Source of the DNA: Streptomyces parvus
GTDB taxonomy: Bacteria > Actinomycetota > Actinomycetes > Streptomycetales > Streptomycetaceae
Direction: 5' to 3'
Assembly (NCBI RefSeq): GCF_032121415.1
Contig: NZ_CP135079.1
Coordinates: 6,324,001-6,388,000 of the forward strand
Length of the DNA stretch: 64,000 bases
The notes under the pieces were generated by a model that did not search any database, was not told the DNA's origin, and saw only the letters and a program-made list of their open reading frames with translations. Of this stretch, positions 1 to 9,931 are shown in pieces. Numbering within the stretch: position 1 is the stretch's first letter; each line of letters begins with the position of its first letter. The translations under genes and the position numbers were made by a program.

Positions 1-591
1 GGCGCTGCGGCGGCCGTCGCGGTCGCGGTCGCCGGTGCCACCCTGGCCGGCGCGCCCGCCGCCTATGCCGCCCCCGGCGACAGCGGCAACATCGATGTCC
101 GCTCGGTCAGCTGGCACTCGAGCAGTGACCGCAAGGGCGTCGAGGTCTGCAAGTTCGTGTTGTCGGCGAGTAACTTCGAGTCGTTCCCCTCGGTCCCCTG
201 GACGATCACCGAGCAGCCTCCGACCGTGCCGCCGGGCACCACCCTGATGGACAGGCTTCCGCTCATCAACGGCAGTGCGCGCAGTGAGACGTACCTGCTC
301 CCGGAGGGCACGTACCAGCTGGTGTGGGTCGTCCCGGCGGGACCGAAGCAGAGGAGCTTCAAGGTCGAGTGCCCCGACCGCGGTCACGGCGGCAGCAAGC
401 CTCACACGCCGCAGAAGCCCATCGGTGCGGTCCCCGCGGGCGGCGGTGGGGTCCCGGACATGGAGCCCATCAGCTCCGAGAGCGACTCGAACGCCGGAAC
501 CGTCACCGCACTGGCCGCCGGGGCAGTAGGAGCCGCGGGCCTGATCATGGTGCGCCGTTCCGCACGTCGCCGTGCCCGTGGCGAAGCGTAA
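1..591 (+). CDS. Secreted/membrane-anchored protein, 5' end missing
   Basis: The reading frame is open from base 1, so the true start lies left of the window. The visible part begins with an Ala/Val-rich stretch ending in Ala-rich residues, which fits the end of a signal peptide. A roughly 120-residue extracellular region with two cysteines follows, then a Gly/Pro linker. A hydrophobic helix (about residues 163-181 of the visible part) and a basic tail close the protein. This layout (signal, ectodomain, single C-terminal helix, positive tail) is that of a surface protein held in the membrane. It overlaps the class F sortase gene by 20 bases, so the two are probably translated together and may be functionally linked. 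I see no clear LPXTG-like motif. The specific role is unknown. Confidence 0.7.
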   Translation, partial: GAAAAVAVAVAGATLAGAPAAYAAPGDSGNIDVRSVSWHSSSDRKGVEVCKFVLSASNFESFPSVPWTITEQPPTVPPGTTLMDRLPLINGSARSETYLLPEGTYQLVWVVPAGPKQRSFKVECPDRGHGGSKPHTPQKPIGAVPAGGGGVPDMEPISSESDSNAGTVTALAAGAVGAAGLIMVRRSARRRARGEA

Positions 592-1291
592 CGTCCGCTG
601 CCGACGGCGACGAAGAGGCCCGACGCGCGCATGCCGTCTCACCATGACGCTGTGCGTGACGTTCTCTCTGGTGGCCGGCATCGTCTGGGTGTCCTCGGGC
701 TCCGCCGAGGACACCCGGACGGCCACCGCCGCCCGCGGCGGGGACTCCGCGGGCGGCGGGCGGGAGCCGTTCCGGCGGGCACCGCACAAACCGGACAAGC
801 ACGTGCCCGCCTCGCACGCCCCCCTGGTGCCCTCCCGCCCACTGAAGGTCGCCATTCCCGCCATCTTCATCGAGGCGAAGGTCACCGGCCTCGGCCTCGA
901 CGCGAAGGGCCGGCTCGGAGCCCCGCCGTTGAGCAAGCCCAAACTCACCGGTTGGTACGAGAAGGGTCCGTCGCCCGGCGAGGACGGCACGGCGCTGCTC
1001 GTGGGACACCGGGACACCAGGACCGGCCCCGCCATCTTCCTGAACCTCAACGCGCTGCGCCGGGGCGACAAGGTCAACGTGACGCGCGCGGACCGGAAGA
1101 CCGCGGTGTTCACGGTGGACGCGGTGAAGACGTACACGAAGGACAAGTTCCCCGACGACAAAGTCTACGGAGAGACCGGACGGCCCGAACTCCGGCTGCT
1201 GACCTGCGGCGGGCGTTTCGACGAGAAGGCGGGCTACTCGGCGAACGTGGTGGTCTTCGCCCACCTCACGTCCCTGAGGAAGGCGGCCTGA
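572..1291 (+). CDS. Class F sortase
   Basis: A 239-residue protein with a basic N-terminus, one membrane helix (about residues 24-42), a Pro/Arg-rich linker and a sortase domain from about residue 90. The catalytic set is visible: His146 in LLVGHRDT, Cys212 in LLTCGG and Arg215 just after it. Sortases are membrane transpeptidases that cut a sorting signal and join the protein to another amine. Class F enzymes are common in actinobacteria and their substrates are poorly known. The start at 572 overlaps the upstream surface-protein gene, which suggests translational coupling. A strong hairpin follows the stop codon. Confidence 0.88.
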   Translation: MPVAKRNVRCRRRRRGPTRACRLTMTLCVTFSLVAGIVWVSSGSAEDTRTATAARGGDSAGGGREPFRRAPHKPDKHVPASHAPLVPSRPLKVAIPAIFIEAKVTGLGLDAKGRLGAPPLSKPKLTGWYEKGPSPGEDGTALLVGHRDTRTGPAIFLNLNALRRGDKVNVTRADRKTAVFTVDAVKTYTKDKFPDDKVYGETGRPELRLLTCGGRFDEKAGYSANVVVFAHLTSLRKAA

Positions 1292-1308
1292 ACGCCGCGT
1301 TCAGACTC

Positions 1309-1338
1309 GGCCGGTACCTCGGGGGCGAGGTACCGGCC
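1309..1338 (+). terminator. Hairpin after sortase gene
   Basis: A perfect 13-bp stem (1309-1321 paired with 1326-1338) with a GGGG loop begins 18 bases after the sortase stop codon. There is no T-tract, as is usual for Streptomyces terminators. Confidence 0.7.
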
Positions 1339-1773
1339 ACTCCCACGAGCGAGACGGGGCCGGCCCACTCGGACCCGCACCGCCCCGAACAGCCGCCCGG
1401 ACTGCCCGACGTCCGGGCGTTCTCCCGCCCTCCTTCCGAGCGGGTGACACGCGCGTCCGCGCGAGCCGTGCCGGATCACGCCCACCGCTGAGGAACAAGC
1501 CGGGCTTCCGGGAGAGGCGGGGAGCTCTGGCGGTCGGCTGCTCCAGGTTCGACACGGCTCACGTCATCGAGTCCGTCGTCGCGGCCTCTCCCGACCCTCG
1601 GCTTCGGTCTGGCCCGGGGGAGTGCGCCGAGCCCGAGACCGTCGCGCTCGACGCGACGTATACCCCTGCGCCCGATCAGGGCGCAAAACTGTCGGCGCGG
1701 CAGGTTGCCACCGGTTGTGGGCCGAACCCTTCAGCGTGAAACTGATGACAAGGGGCAATGAGTGGGAGGCGTC
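1339..1773. other. Intergenic stretch, nothing assignable
   Basis: I see no convincing gene. The open frames here are G+C artefacts without ribosome binding sites or recognisable domains. The last 100 bases probably hold the promoter of the small membrane protein that follows. Confidence 0.5.
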
Positions 1774-1929
1774 ATGATCATCCTCGGCCTCATTCTTCTG
1801 ATCATCGGCCTGATTGCCGGTGTCGGGTTTCTGTGGACCATCGGCATCATCCTGGTGGCTGTCGGCGCGGTGCTGTGGGTTCTCGGTGCCCTGGGGCATG
1901 CGGTGGGGGGACGACGGCACTACTGGTGA
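1774..1929 (+). CDS. Small membrane protein, DUF6131-like
   Basis: A 51-residue protein made almost entirely of two hydrophobic helices (about residues 2-18 and 21-43) with a short basic end (GGRRHYW). A GGGAGG ribosome binding site lies 4 bases before the ATG, which supports a real gene despite the small size. It matches from memory the short DUF6131 family that is widespread in Streptomyces, whose function is unknown. The abundance of similar small hydrophobic proteins near stress loci suggests an envelope role, but that is only inference. Confidence 0.75.
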   Translation: MIILGLILLIIGLIAGVGFLWTIGIILVAVGAVLWVLGALGHAVGGRRHYW

Positions 1930-2058
1930 CAGGCTCATCCTCGGCGTGCCGCGCGAGGGGTCTGAGCGCGGCGAAAACAGCGTGCCCTGCAATCCGCGGT
2001 GTCTTCCCCTTGCCCCTCGCGGGGACCCGCTGCTCGTGATCAGGGCGGGTGGGTCCCG

Positions 2059-2529
2059 CTAGGCGGTGGAGGCCCCCAGATCGTCGCGAAGAAGGACCTG
2101 GACGCGGATGCGCTTGCCGACCGGCTCGCGGTGAATGGCGAAACTCTGACAGACCATGAGGACGAGTTCGAGGCCGTGCTGGCCGATGCGGGTGGGGTCG
2201 GCCGAGGAGGCGGTAGGCAGGACGGGGCCGGAGTCCCACATCACGATGTCCAGCAGATCGCCGTCGGTCTCAAGGTCGAGCAGGCAGGGGCCCGGGGCGT
2301 ACTTGCAGACGTTCGTGGCCAGTTCGCTGACGACCAGTTGAGCGGTCTCCACCGCCCGGGCGGAGACGCGCAGGCCGTGCTGTGACTGCGCGGCGTCGAG
2401 GAATTCTCTGACGAATGCGCGGGCGCGCGCTATATCGCCGGATGCCATGTCGTAGCCGGTGCTGCCCCTGACGGTGCCCGTGGCGGCCGCCTCTCGTCGT
2501 TCCTGCCCGGTCATGGTCAGCTGCTCCAT
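2059..2529 (-). CDS. Anti-sigma/regulatory ATPase (HATPase_c_2, RsbW/SpoIIAB-like)
   Basis: A 156-residue single-domain GHKL ATPase. The N-box is visible as ELATNVCKYA (about residues 70-80), followed by a D-x-G box (MWDSGPVLP) and a G-rich ATP lid (IGQHGLELV). Streptomyces has dozens of such proteins, which act as serine kinases on STAS-domain antagonists or bind sigma factors. I chose the ATG at 2529 because a GGGGGG run lies just upstream; an upstream TTG at 2547 would add six residues but has no such site. A fragment of a STAS protein, its usual partner, lies immediately upstream in the same direction. Confidence 0.85.
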   Translation of the reverse strand: MEQLTMTGQERREAAATGTVRGSTGYDMASGDIARARAFVREFLDAAQSQHGLRVSARAVETAQLVVSELATNVCKYAPGPCLLDLETDGDLLDIVMWDSGPVLPTASSADPTRIGQHGLELVLMVCQSFAIHREPVGKRIRVQVLLRDDLGASTA

Positions 2530-2634
2530 GAGATTCCCCCCGTTCAACGCGCGTCGCGGCCCGCCGCGACTGCTGGCTCACCTCGCTTACCCGGCCCCGC
2601 GCATTTCAGACAGGCCGAAATCGTGGGTGCCGGG

Positions 2635-2745
2635 TCAAGCGGTTTGGGCGGCTTCGACGGTGGGGTGGATCTGCGGGAAAGGTGTCGGCGCCCACGACGT
2701 CGAAGAGGCGGATGACGGTGGAAGAGGGGGCGGCGATGCGCAGGT
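2635..2745 (-). pseudogene. C-terminal fragment of a STAS anti-sigma antagonist
   Basis: Read on the minus strand, about 35 codons give TDLRIAAPSSTVIRLFDVV and then GADTF. After a one-base shift the frame continues as QIHPTVEAAQTA and a stop. This is the usual C-terminal end of STAS-domain anti-sigma antagonists. The rest of the gene is absent and has been replaced by an integrase relic on the other strand. It is the natural partner type for the ATPase at 2059-2529. Confidence 0.5.
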
Positions 2746-2754
2746 CGGTCTGTT

Positions 2755-3075
2755 TCCGGGACGCGCTCGGCAAGCAGCGCGAGGAGTCCGGTCACGGCAC
2801 GCAGGATGACGCGATCGAGCGCCTGACGCAGCTCTACGCGGAGAACCTGAGGCAGCTTTACACGGAAAGAAGACGACGGTGCCGTCGGTGGCGGCGGCAC
2901 GTCGGGAACTGGGGCAACAGGCGGTCGAGGAGTGCGCGAAGCAGTGGCGTCCCCGGCAGCGCATGATGACGGACTCTCCACGAAGGAGTATGTCGACGGC
3001 TCGATCAAGGTGCAGATCGTGCCGCGTCTGGCGTTACGGAAGCTGAACTCGGTCACGCCGATGGATCTCATTCGC
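2755..3075 (+). pseudogene. Decayed integrase, homologous to the two integrases further right
   Basis: The segment starts at the RDALGKQREESG motif and continues through DDAIERLTQ. It then shows a partial tandem duplication of about 25 bases (two versions of QLYAE/QLYTE), which breaks the frame. It resumes in another frame as VAAARRELGQ and KQWRPRQRMM, and shifts again near 2975 to SIKVQIVPRL and RKLNSVTP. All pieces align in order with residues about 33-126 of the integrase at 31023-32159. The N-terminus and the whole catalytic domain are gone. It is evidence of an older insertion of the same element family. Confidence 0.8.
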
Positions 3076-3259
3076 TCGTTGGCCAGGAAGCAGGTTCACC
3101 GACTGGAGCCGCGCAGAGACCACCAGCGTGAAGCATCTACTCCCGGTGCCGGCAGCCCGGGAGACGCGATCCGGGCCCGAGCGGGAGGGCTCCTGCTGCA
3201 CCGCGACCTCCCCACCGACGTCCATCGGGAGAACCGGAGCGCGGAGAGGACGTAGACCC

Positions 3260-3640
3260 GCCGAGCGTTTCAGCGCCCACACCAGCGGCAGTGTCACCGC
3301 AACGTCGCCACCTCGTTCCGTCGCGTCCACCTTCCGCCCAACGCGGCGAAAAGCGCGCGAGGTGTCGGCACCCGGGGCGTCCCGGCTGGAGGTCACCGTC
3401 AAGCACACCGACGGCGGCCGCTTCTCAACCCATGTACACCGGAGCCTCCGGGCCGGGGACCGCCTCGCAGTGCGCGGCCCGTCGGGGTCCTTCCACACCG
3501 AGCCGCAGCCCCCGGACGAGATCGTGCTCGTCGCGGCAGGCAGCGCCGTGACACCGATGATGAGCATGATCCGCACCCGGCTCGCCGACCGGTCGGGCCG
3601 CGACCGTGTCGCGCTGCTCTACAGCAGCCAGCTGTTGCAC
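3260..3640 (+). pseudogene. Fragment of a flavin/ferredoxin oxidoreductase
   Basis: The frame reads LEVTVKHTDGGRFSTHVH, then LRAGDRLAVRGPSGSF, then a nucleotide-binding stretch EIVLVAAGSAVTPMMSMIR. That order, a substrate-facing beta-barrel followed by the GxG-containing NAD(P)-binding start, is typical of FNR-type reductases with a 2Fe-2S domain. The flavin-binding N-terminus is poor or missing, and the frame ends in unrelated sequence (LYSSQLLHHCG), so the NAD domain is cut short and the iron-sulfur domain is absent. I call it a pseudogene left by rearrangement. Confidence 0.6.
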
Positions 3641-3652
3641 CATTGCGGTTGA

Positions 3653-3920
3653 GCGGATGACCCTGGGGCGGAGCCGCTCATCGGCCTCCAACCCCATCGG
3701 TGGTGGAACCTCTCGGCGCTGCGCAAGATCGTGCAGGTGCGACACAGGGGGGCGGAGACCGGATGGCTCCACGCGTTCGCGGACCGCCGGCTCCCACCGG
3801 GACCGTGCCACCCGACGCCGGGCCCTGCCCGGCCAGTGACGGATGTTCCGAGGGAACGGTGTGAACCGGAACGCGCGGGCAGGTGGCCGCCAGGTCCTGG
3901 AGTCCCCGGGTCCCCTTCCG
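3653..3920. other. Rearranged stretch
   Basis: A short open stretch on the plus strand reads QPHRWWNLSALRKIVQVRHR and looks protein-like. It has no start, stop or neighbour that would make a gene. I cannot identify it. Confidence 0.3.
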
Positions 3921-4385
3921 CTAGCCGGAGCGGTCGGAGGCCGGCCACATGTAGGGCAGGTCGTCCGGATCGTCGGGGAACAGAGGAGTGTAGAAATTCG
4001 GGTCCTTGCCCCGTAGCGCGGACCGGTGGCTGCGGTGGAAAGCGGGATCCCCCAGCCATGGCGGCAACTCGTGGTGCGCCGCGAGTTGTGCTTGCGTACG
4101 CACCCCCTCCGTCCCCTGAGCCGAGAACTCGGTCAGGAGCGAAGCGGCGCACGTATCCGCGCGTCCGGTCGCCGTCCACACGCGGCAGATCTCAAGCCCG
4201 TAGCGCACCAGCGCCTCCTGGTAACCCACCCACATGCGCACGGCCGGGTGGTGCCGCCACCCGTAGCCAGGGACCGTCAAGCCGCGCAGCACCTGAAGTG
4301 CTTCGACACGCTGTTTGCCCAGACGCCGGGGGTCCAGTGATGCGGCGGAGGCGACGAAGTCGGGATAGGGCAGGAACGTCTGCAT
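3921..4385 (-). CDS. MSMEG_6728-type protein (pyrimidine-dimer glycosylase-like)
   Basis: A 154-residue protein beginning MQTFLPYPDF, with SLDPRRLGKQRVEALQ, WRHHPAVRMW and a C-terminal KDPNFYTPLFP segment. These match from memory the actinobacterial MSMEG_6728 family, which is grouped with Pyr_excise (T4 endonuclease V-like) domains. A DNA-repair role is therefore possible but not shown for this family. I chose the ATG at 4385 because GAGGTGGG lies 5-12 bases upstream and family members begin at this Met; the longer frame to 4421 adds 12 residues. The gene stands alone. Confidence 0.8.
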   Translation of the reverse strand: MQTFLPYPDFVASAASLDPRRLGKQRVEALQVLRGLTVPGYGWRHHPAVRMWVGYQEALVRYGLEICRVWTATGRADTCAASLLTEFSAQGTEGVRTQAQLAAHHELPPWLGDPAFHRSHRSALRGKDPNFYTPLFPDDPDDLPYMWPASDRSG

Positions 4386-4996
4386 GCCGGCCCACCTCTT
4401 GAGGTCGATGCCGCCGGTCATGAGGGAACGACTAACGGAATGCCAGGGGCTTCAATCTCGCACATCAAGAGCCACCCAGCACCCGGAGGTCTGGGGAACC
4501 CCGGGCTGACTGCCGGGCGTCCCGTAGCGGCCCGCGCGTCCTGCCGGATTACGCCGACCACGTGAGGGATGGGCCGGGACTTTCGGGACAGCCGGAGTAA
4601 GCCTCACCGGTTCCGGCAGCACGGAACGCACGAGGACTTGCCGATTCCCGGCGAGAGCAGTGTGAGTCGGCTGCGACGATCTGCGAGAAGGGCGGGCTGA
4701 GGACGGTGCTTTCCCTACTGCTCCGCCTACGCCAGGGCTGCGGTCCACGAACAGTGCGTCGGCGGCCGACCAGTCCGTGCCCGTCGAGAGGCTGCTCCGG
4801 GCGAGCTGACGACTGCCCGGGCATCGGGGGACGCGAGGTGTTGACCCAACCCGACGTAAGCCCGAATACGTTCCGTAACCGTTTGAATGGCGGTCCTCAT
4901 TTCAGCAATACATCCTGGACGAGCGGCGGACAGTCGTCGCCACTGAGAGGGCGATCAGCAGACATGGCGGAGAGACTTCGCAGGAGGCCGCAACGG
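4386..4996. other. Intergenic stretch, nothing assignable
   Basis: No frame here has a recognisable domain or a supported start. The plus-strand frame of the next gene is open back to 4706, but the residues before 4997 are low-complexity and unlike the methyltransferase family. Confidence 0.45.
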
Positions 4997-5947
4997 ATGC
5001 TTGCCTTGCCGGGTGTTTATGCCCCGCAGCATGACACGCACCTCCTGATGCGCGCTGTCGGCAGAGAACTCGCCGATCCATGCAAGCGGGTGCTGGAACT
5101 CGGCACGGGCAGTGGAGCCTTGGCGGTACACGCGGCCCGCCTGGGTGCTCGGGTCACGGCTGTGGACATCTCCCGCAGGGCGGTGCTGTGCGCCGGACTG
5201 AACGCCGCTCTCCACCGCCGGCGCATCACTGTCCGCTACCGGGATCTGTCCACCCTCGACAGGGGTGGATACGACCTGGTGATCAGTAATCCGCCCTACG
5301 TGCCGGCCCCTGCCGCCCTGCCGCCTGTGCGCGGCAAGGCCCGTACGTGGGACGGCGGCCTGGATGGCCGCGCGGTCGTCGACCAGGTCTGTATGACCGC
5401 CGCAACCGTTCTGGGGTCGGGCGGAACGTTGCTCATGGTGCATTCGGCGATGTGCCGCGTCGATATCACGATCGATGCTCTCCACAGCCTCGGTTTCGAC
5501 ACGCAGGTCATCGACCGCGAGCTCGTCCCGCTCGGCCCGGTGATGCGCTCCCGGCTGCTGCGGCTGCGCGACCGGGGGCTGATGGACGACGAGCAGCAGG
5601 ACAAAGAGGAACTGGTGGTCTTCCGTGCGCGACGCCGCCGACTTTCGTCCGGTTTCCGACGGCTCGCGAAGGCGACGCGACGCACGGGCGCCGGACCGGC
5701 CGCCGCACGTTCCTACGAGGAGCACGTCGAGGCCGACGCCGTGCGTGAGCAGGTCGTCCGGCATGAGGTGGTCGAACCGCTCCTGGCCACTGAGCCCGGT
5801 CCCGAGATCGACGTGGCGTTCGGCATCCACGCCACGGGTCTGCTCGAAGACAGGCTGTGCGAATTCCTGCCGGCAGGCCGGCGAACCGACCGCTCCGCTC
5901 TGCGCATACCCCTGGCGACGGCCGCGCAGCCGCAAGGCAGACCGTGA
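4997..5947 (+). CDS. HemK2-like protein methyltransferase fused to the tail of an iron-containing redox enzyme
   Basis: A 316-residue frame. Residues 1-210 form a class I SAM methyltransferase with the SAM motif LELGTGSG (33-40) and the catalytic motif NPPY (98-101), as in HemK2/MTQ2 glutamine methyltransferases. The family normally ends near residue 210 (EELVVFRAR). Here a basic linker leads into SYEEHVEADAVREQ (239-252) and a helical tail. From memory, that tail belongs to the C-terminus of heme-oxygenase-like iron-containing redox enzymes that are encoded close by in other Streptomyces. The start at 4997 has AGGAGG 9 bases upstream. The simplest reading is a deletion that removed the intervening genes and joined the two frames. 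The methyltransferase half may still work. Confidence 0.7.
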   Translation: MLALPGVYAPQHDTHLLMRAVGRELADPCKRVLELGTGSGALAVHAARLGARVTAVDISRRAVLCAGLNAALHRRRITVRYRDLSTLDRGGYDLVISNPPYVPAPAALPPVRGKARTWDGGLDGRAVVDQVCMTAATVLGSGGTLLMVHSAMCRVDITIDALHSLGFDTQVIDRELVPLGPVMRSRLLRLRDRGLMDDEQQDKEELVVFRARRRRLSSGFRRLAKATRRTGAGPAAARSYEEHVEADAVREQVVRHEVVEPLLATEPGPEIDVAFGIHATGLLEDRLCEFLPAGRRTDRSALRIPLATAAQPQGRP

Positions 5948-6111
5948 CCGCCGCACGGAAGAGACAGAGGTGAGCGAGCGCCCCCTGCCCAGCTCGCTCT
6001 CCGGGGCGGAGCTCGTCGCGGTCAACTCCGCGGTCGCCGCCCCGGCATCCCCCTCACCACCTGTCCCGCCCTCGATGACAGACGACATCCTCCGCAACGA
6101 TGGGAAACTCC

Positions 6112-8391
<2,280 letters not shown>

Positions 8392-8465
8392 TCCTGCCCG
8401 TCGGCTCCGGGCACCTTGCCGGGGGCCGACGGGCCGTGGCCACGTGAGGCGGAAGGCGAAGCACT

Positions 8466-9737
8466 GTGATCAGCGGGCACGAAGGTCCGGGCACACTTGT
8501 CATCCTGGCCAACTTCGTATCCCCGCTGGCAGTCGACCTCGCCGAGGAATCCGTCCTGCGCCAGTGGGCGGAGCAGGCTCCCCGTAAGCTGTGGCTCACC
8601 CGCCCCGGCGACGTGCTGATCACCCCCGTCCCTCTCAGCGCGGCCTTCCGACGCTACGTCTTCCACCGGCTCGGCGTGCCGGAGAACTCGGTGGACATCA
8701 TCACCGTGCCCGACACGTCGCACCTGCCGATGGCCCAGGCGCTGGCCGAACACGGTCTGCTGGAGCCTCTACGCACTCTCGTCGCCGAGCGCCCGGCCGC
8801 CCGGTTGCTCCCGACCGCGTTGGACGAAGCGTCCGCCGTCCTCGCTGCGGACTTGCGCATCCCCGTCGTCCCGTACGAAACAGGCGTCCCGAGTACCGGC
8901 ACCTTGCGGGCGGTCGCTGCCATGAACACGAAGTCGGGGTTCCGTGCGGTCGCTCGGTCCCTCGGGCTGCGCCTGCCGCACGGCCGGGCATGCACCGGTG
9001 CGGAACTCGGCCAGGTGACGGACGAACTGTTGGCCTCGCACCCACGGGTGGTTCTCAAGACGGACCGCTCCGCCGGCGGCCACGGCCTGCACTTCGTCAG
9101 CCGCGGCGCCCCGTCGCCGCCGTCGCCCCCGCCGCTCCCTGAAAGCCGGTGGGTGGTGGAAGAGTACGTGGAGCACACCCGCGCCGTCAGCGCCCAGGGA
9201 CACGCCACAGCTACCCGGGCGGAGGTGGCGTACGACGGCGAGATGCGCATGAGCGGCGGCTCCTTCGCCGGATACTGCTCACCCTTGGAAGGTCTGCCCG
9301 CCAGGGCTCGCGAGGAGCTGACAGACTGGACCCGAGCGCTGGGAGGTCATCTGGCCGCTGAAGGCTATCGCGGGCCGTACAGCCTCGATCTGGTGTGCTC
9401 GCAGGACGGCACGCTGTACGCACTGGAGTGCAACGTACGACGCACCGCCACCACCACAGCCCACGCCATGGTGAGCCGCCTGACCAGCGCGGGCAGCTCG
9501 GCCTGGTCCACCGGCACGGCCACCGCCGTCGCACCGGTCTCCTTCGGCGATGCGGACAGGCGCCTGACCGAAGCCGGGCTGGACTTCCAGCCCGGCAGCT
9601 CCGAAGGCGTGCTCCTCTACGCCGACCGCCCCCTCGATGGTCGGAACTGGCGGTACGCGGCCCTGGCCCGCACCCACACGCGGCTCGCCGAACTCGAGGT
9701 CCGGCTGGCCGCAGCTTTCGGGCGTGAGGAACTCTAG
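8466..9737 (+). CDS. ATP-grasp peptide ligase, PGM1-related
   Basis: A 423-residue protein starting at a GTG with GGAAG upstream. Residues 1-150 look like a pre-ATP-grasp domain (VILANFVSPLAVDLAEE, with TRPGDVLITP). The ATP-grasp fold follows, with a Lys in the nucleotide pocket (PRVVLKTDRSAGGHGL), the hinge segment RWVVEEYVEH, and the metal-binding Glu/Asn pair in LYALECNVRRT. Such enzymes join a carboxylate to an amine using ATP. The closest family I recall is the PGM1-type ligase of peptide antibiotic synthesis. No peptide precursor or other biosynthetic gene is adjacent, so the substrate is unknown. Confidence 0.72.
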   Translation: MISGHEGPGTLVILANFVSPLAVDLAEESVLRQWAEQAPRKLWLTRPGDVLITPVPLSAAFRRYVFHRLGVPENSVDIITVPDTSHLPMAQALAEHGLLEPLRTLVAERPAARLLPTALDEASAVLAADLRIPVVPYETGVPSTGTLRAVAAMNTKSGFRAVARSLGLRLPHGRACTGAELGQVTDELLASHPRVVLKTDRSAGGHGLHFVSRGAPSPPSPPPLPESRWVVEEYVEHTRAVSAQGHATATRAEVAYDGEMRMSGGSFAGYCSPLEGLPARAREELTDWTRALGGHLAAEGYRGPYSLDLVCSQDGTLYALECNVRRTATTTAHAMVSRLTSAGSSAWSTGTATAVAPVSFGDADRRLTEAGLDFQPGSSEGVLLYADRPLDGRNWRYAALARTHTRLAELEVRLAAAFGREEL

Positions 9738-9777
9738 GCCGGATGCCCGGGGTGGCCTACGGGGCGACCGGTCCTAC

Positions 9778-9885
9778 GGGCGCGAGGAGGTCGCACGCGC
9801 CAAGGCTGAGCAAGGAGAGCGCGACCCGCGCGGGCATGGCGGCGGGCCTGCTCGCCGGCTCCGGGTAAGCCGGTCACTTCGCTTC
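9778..9885 (+). pseudogene. Fragment of a holin-X (phage holin family) gene
   Basis: About 105 bases starting at CGCGAGGAGGTCGC closely match, with small indels, the coding strand of the intact holin-family gene at 14016-14468. The stretch covers REEVALAKAE through GLLAGSGYAGH. It is on the opposite strand to the intact copy, has shifted frames and no start codon. It is a leftover of a duplication or inverted rearrangement. Confidence 0.6.
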
Positions 9886-9931
9886 TCCGATGTACCCGTC
9901 ATCGATGAGGCGCGTGAGGCACGGGCCGTGG

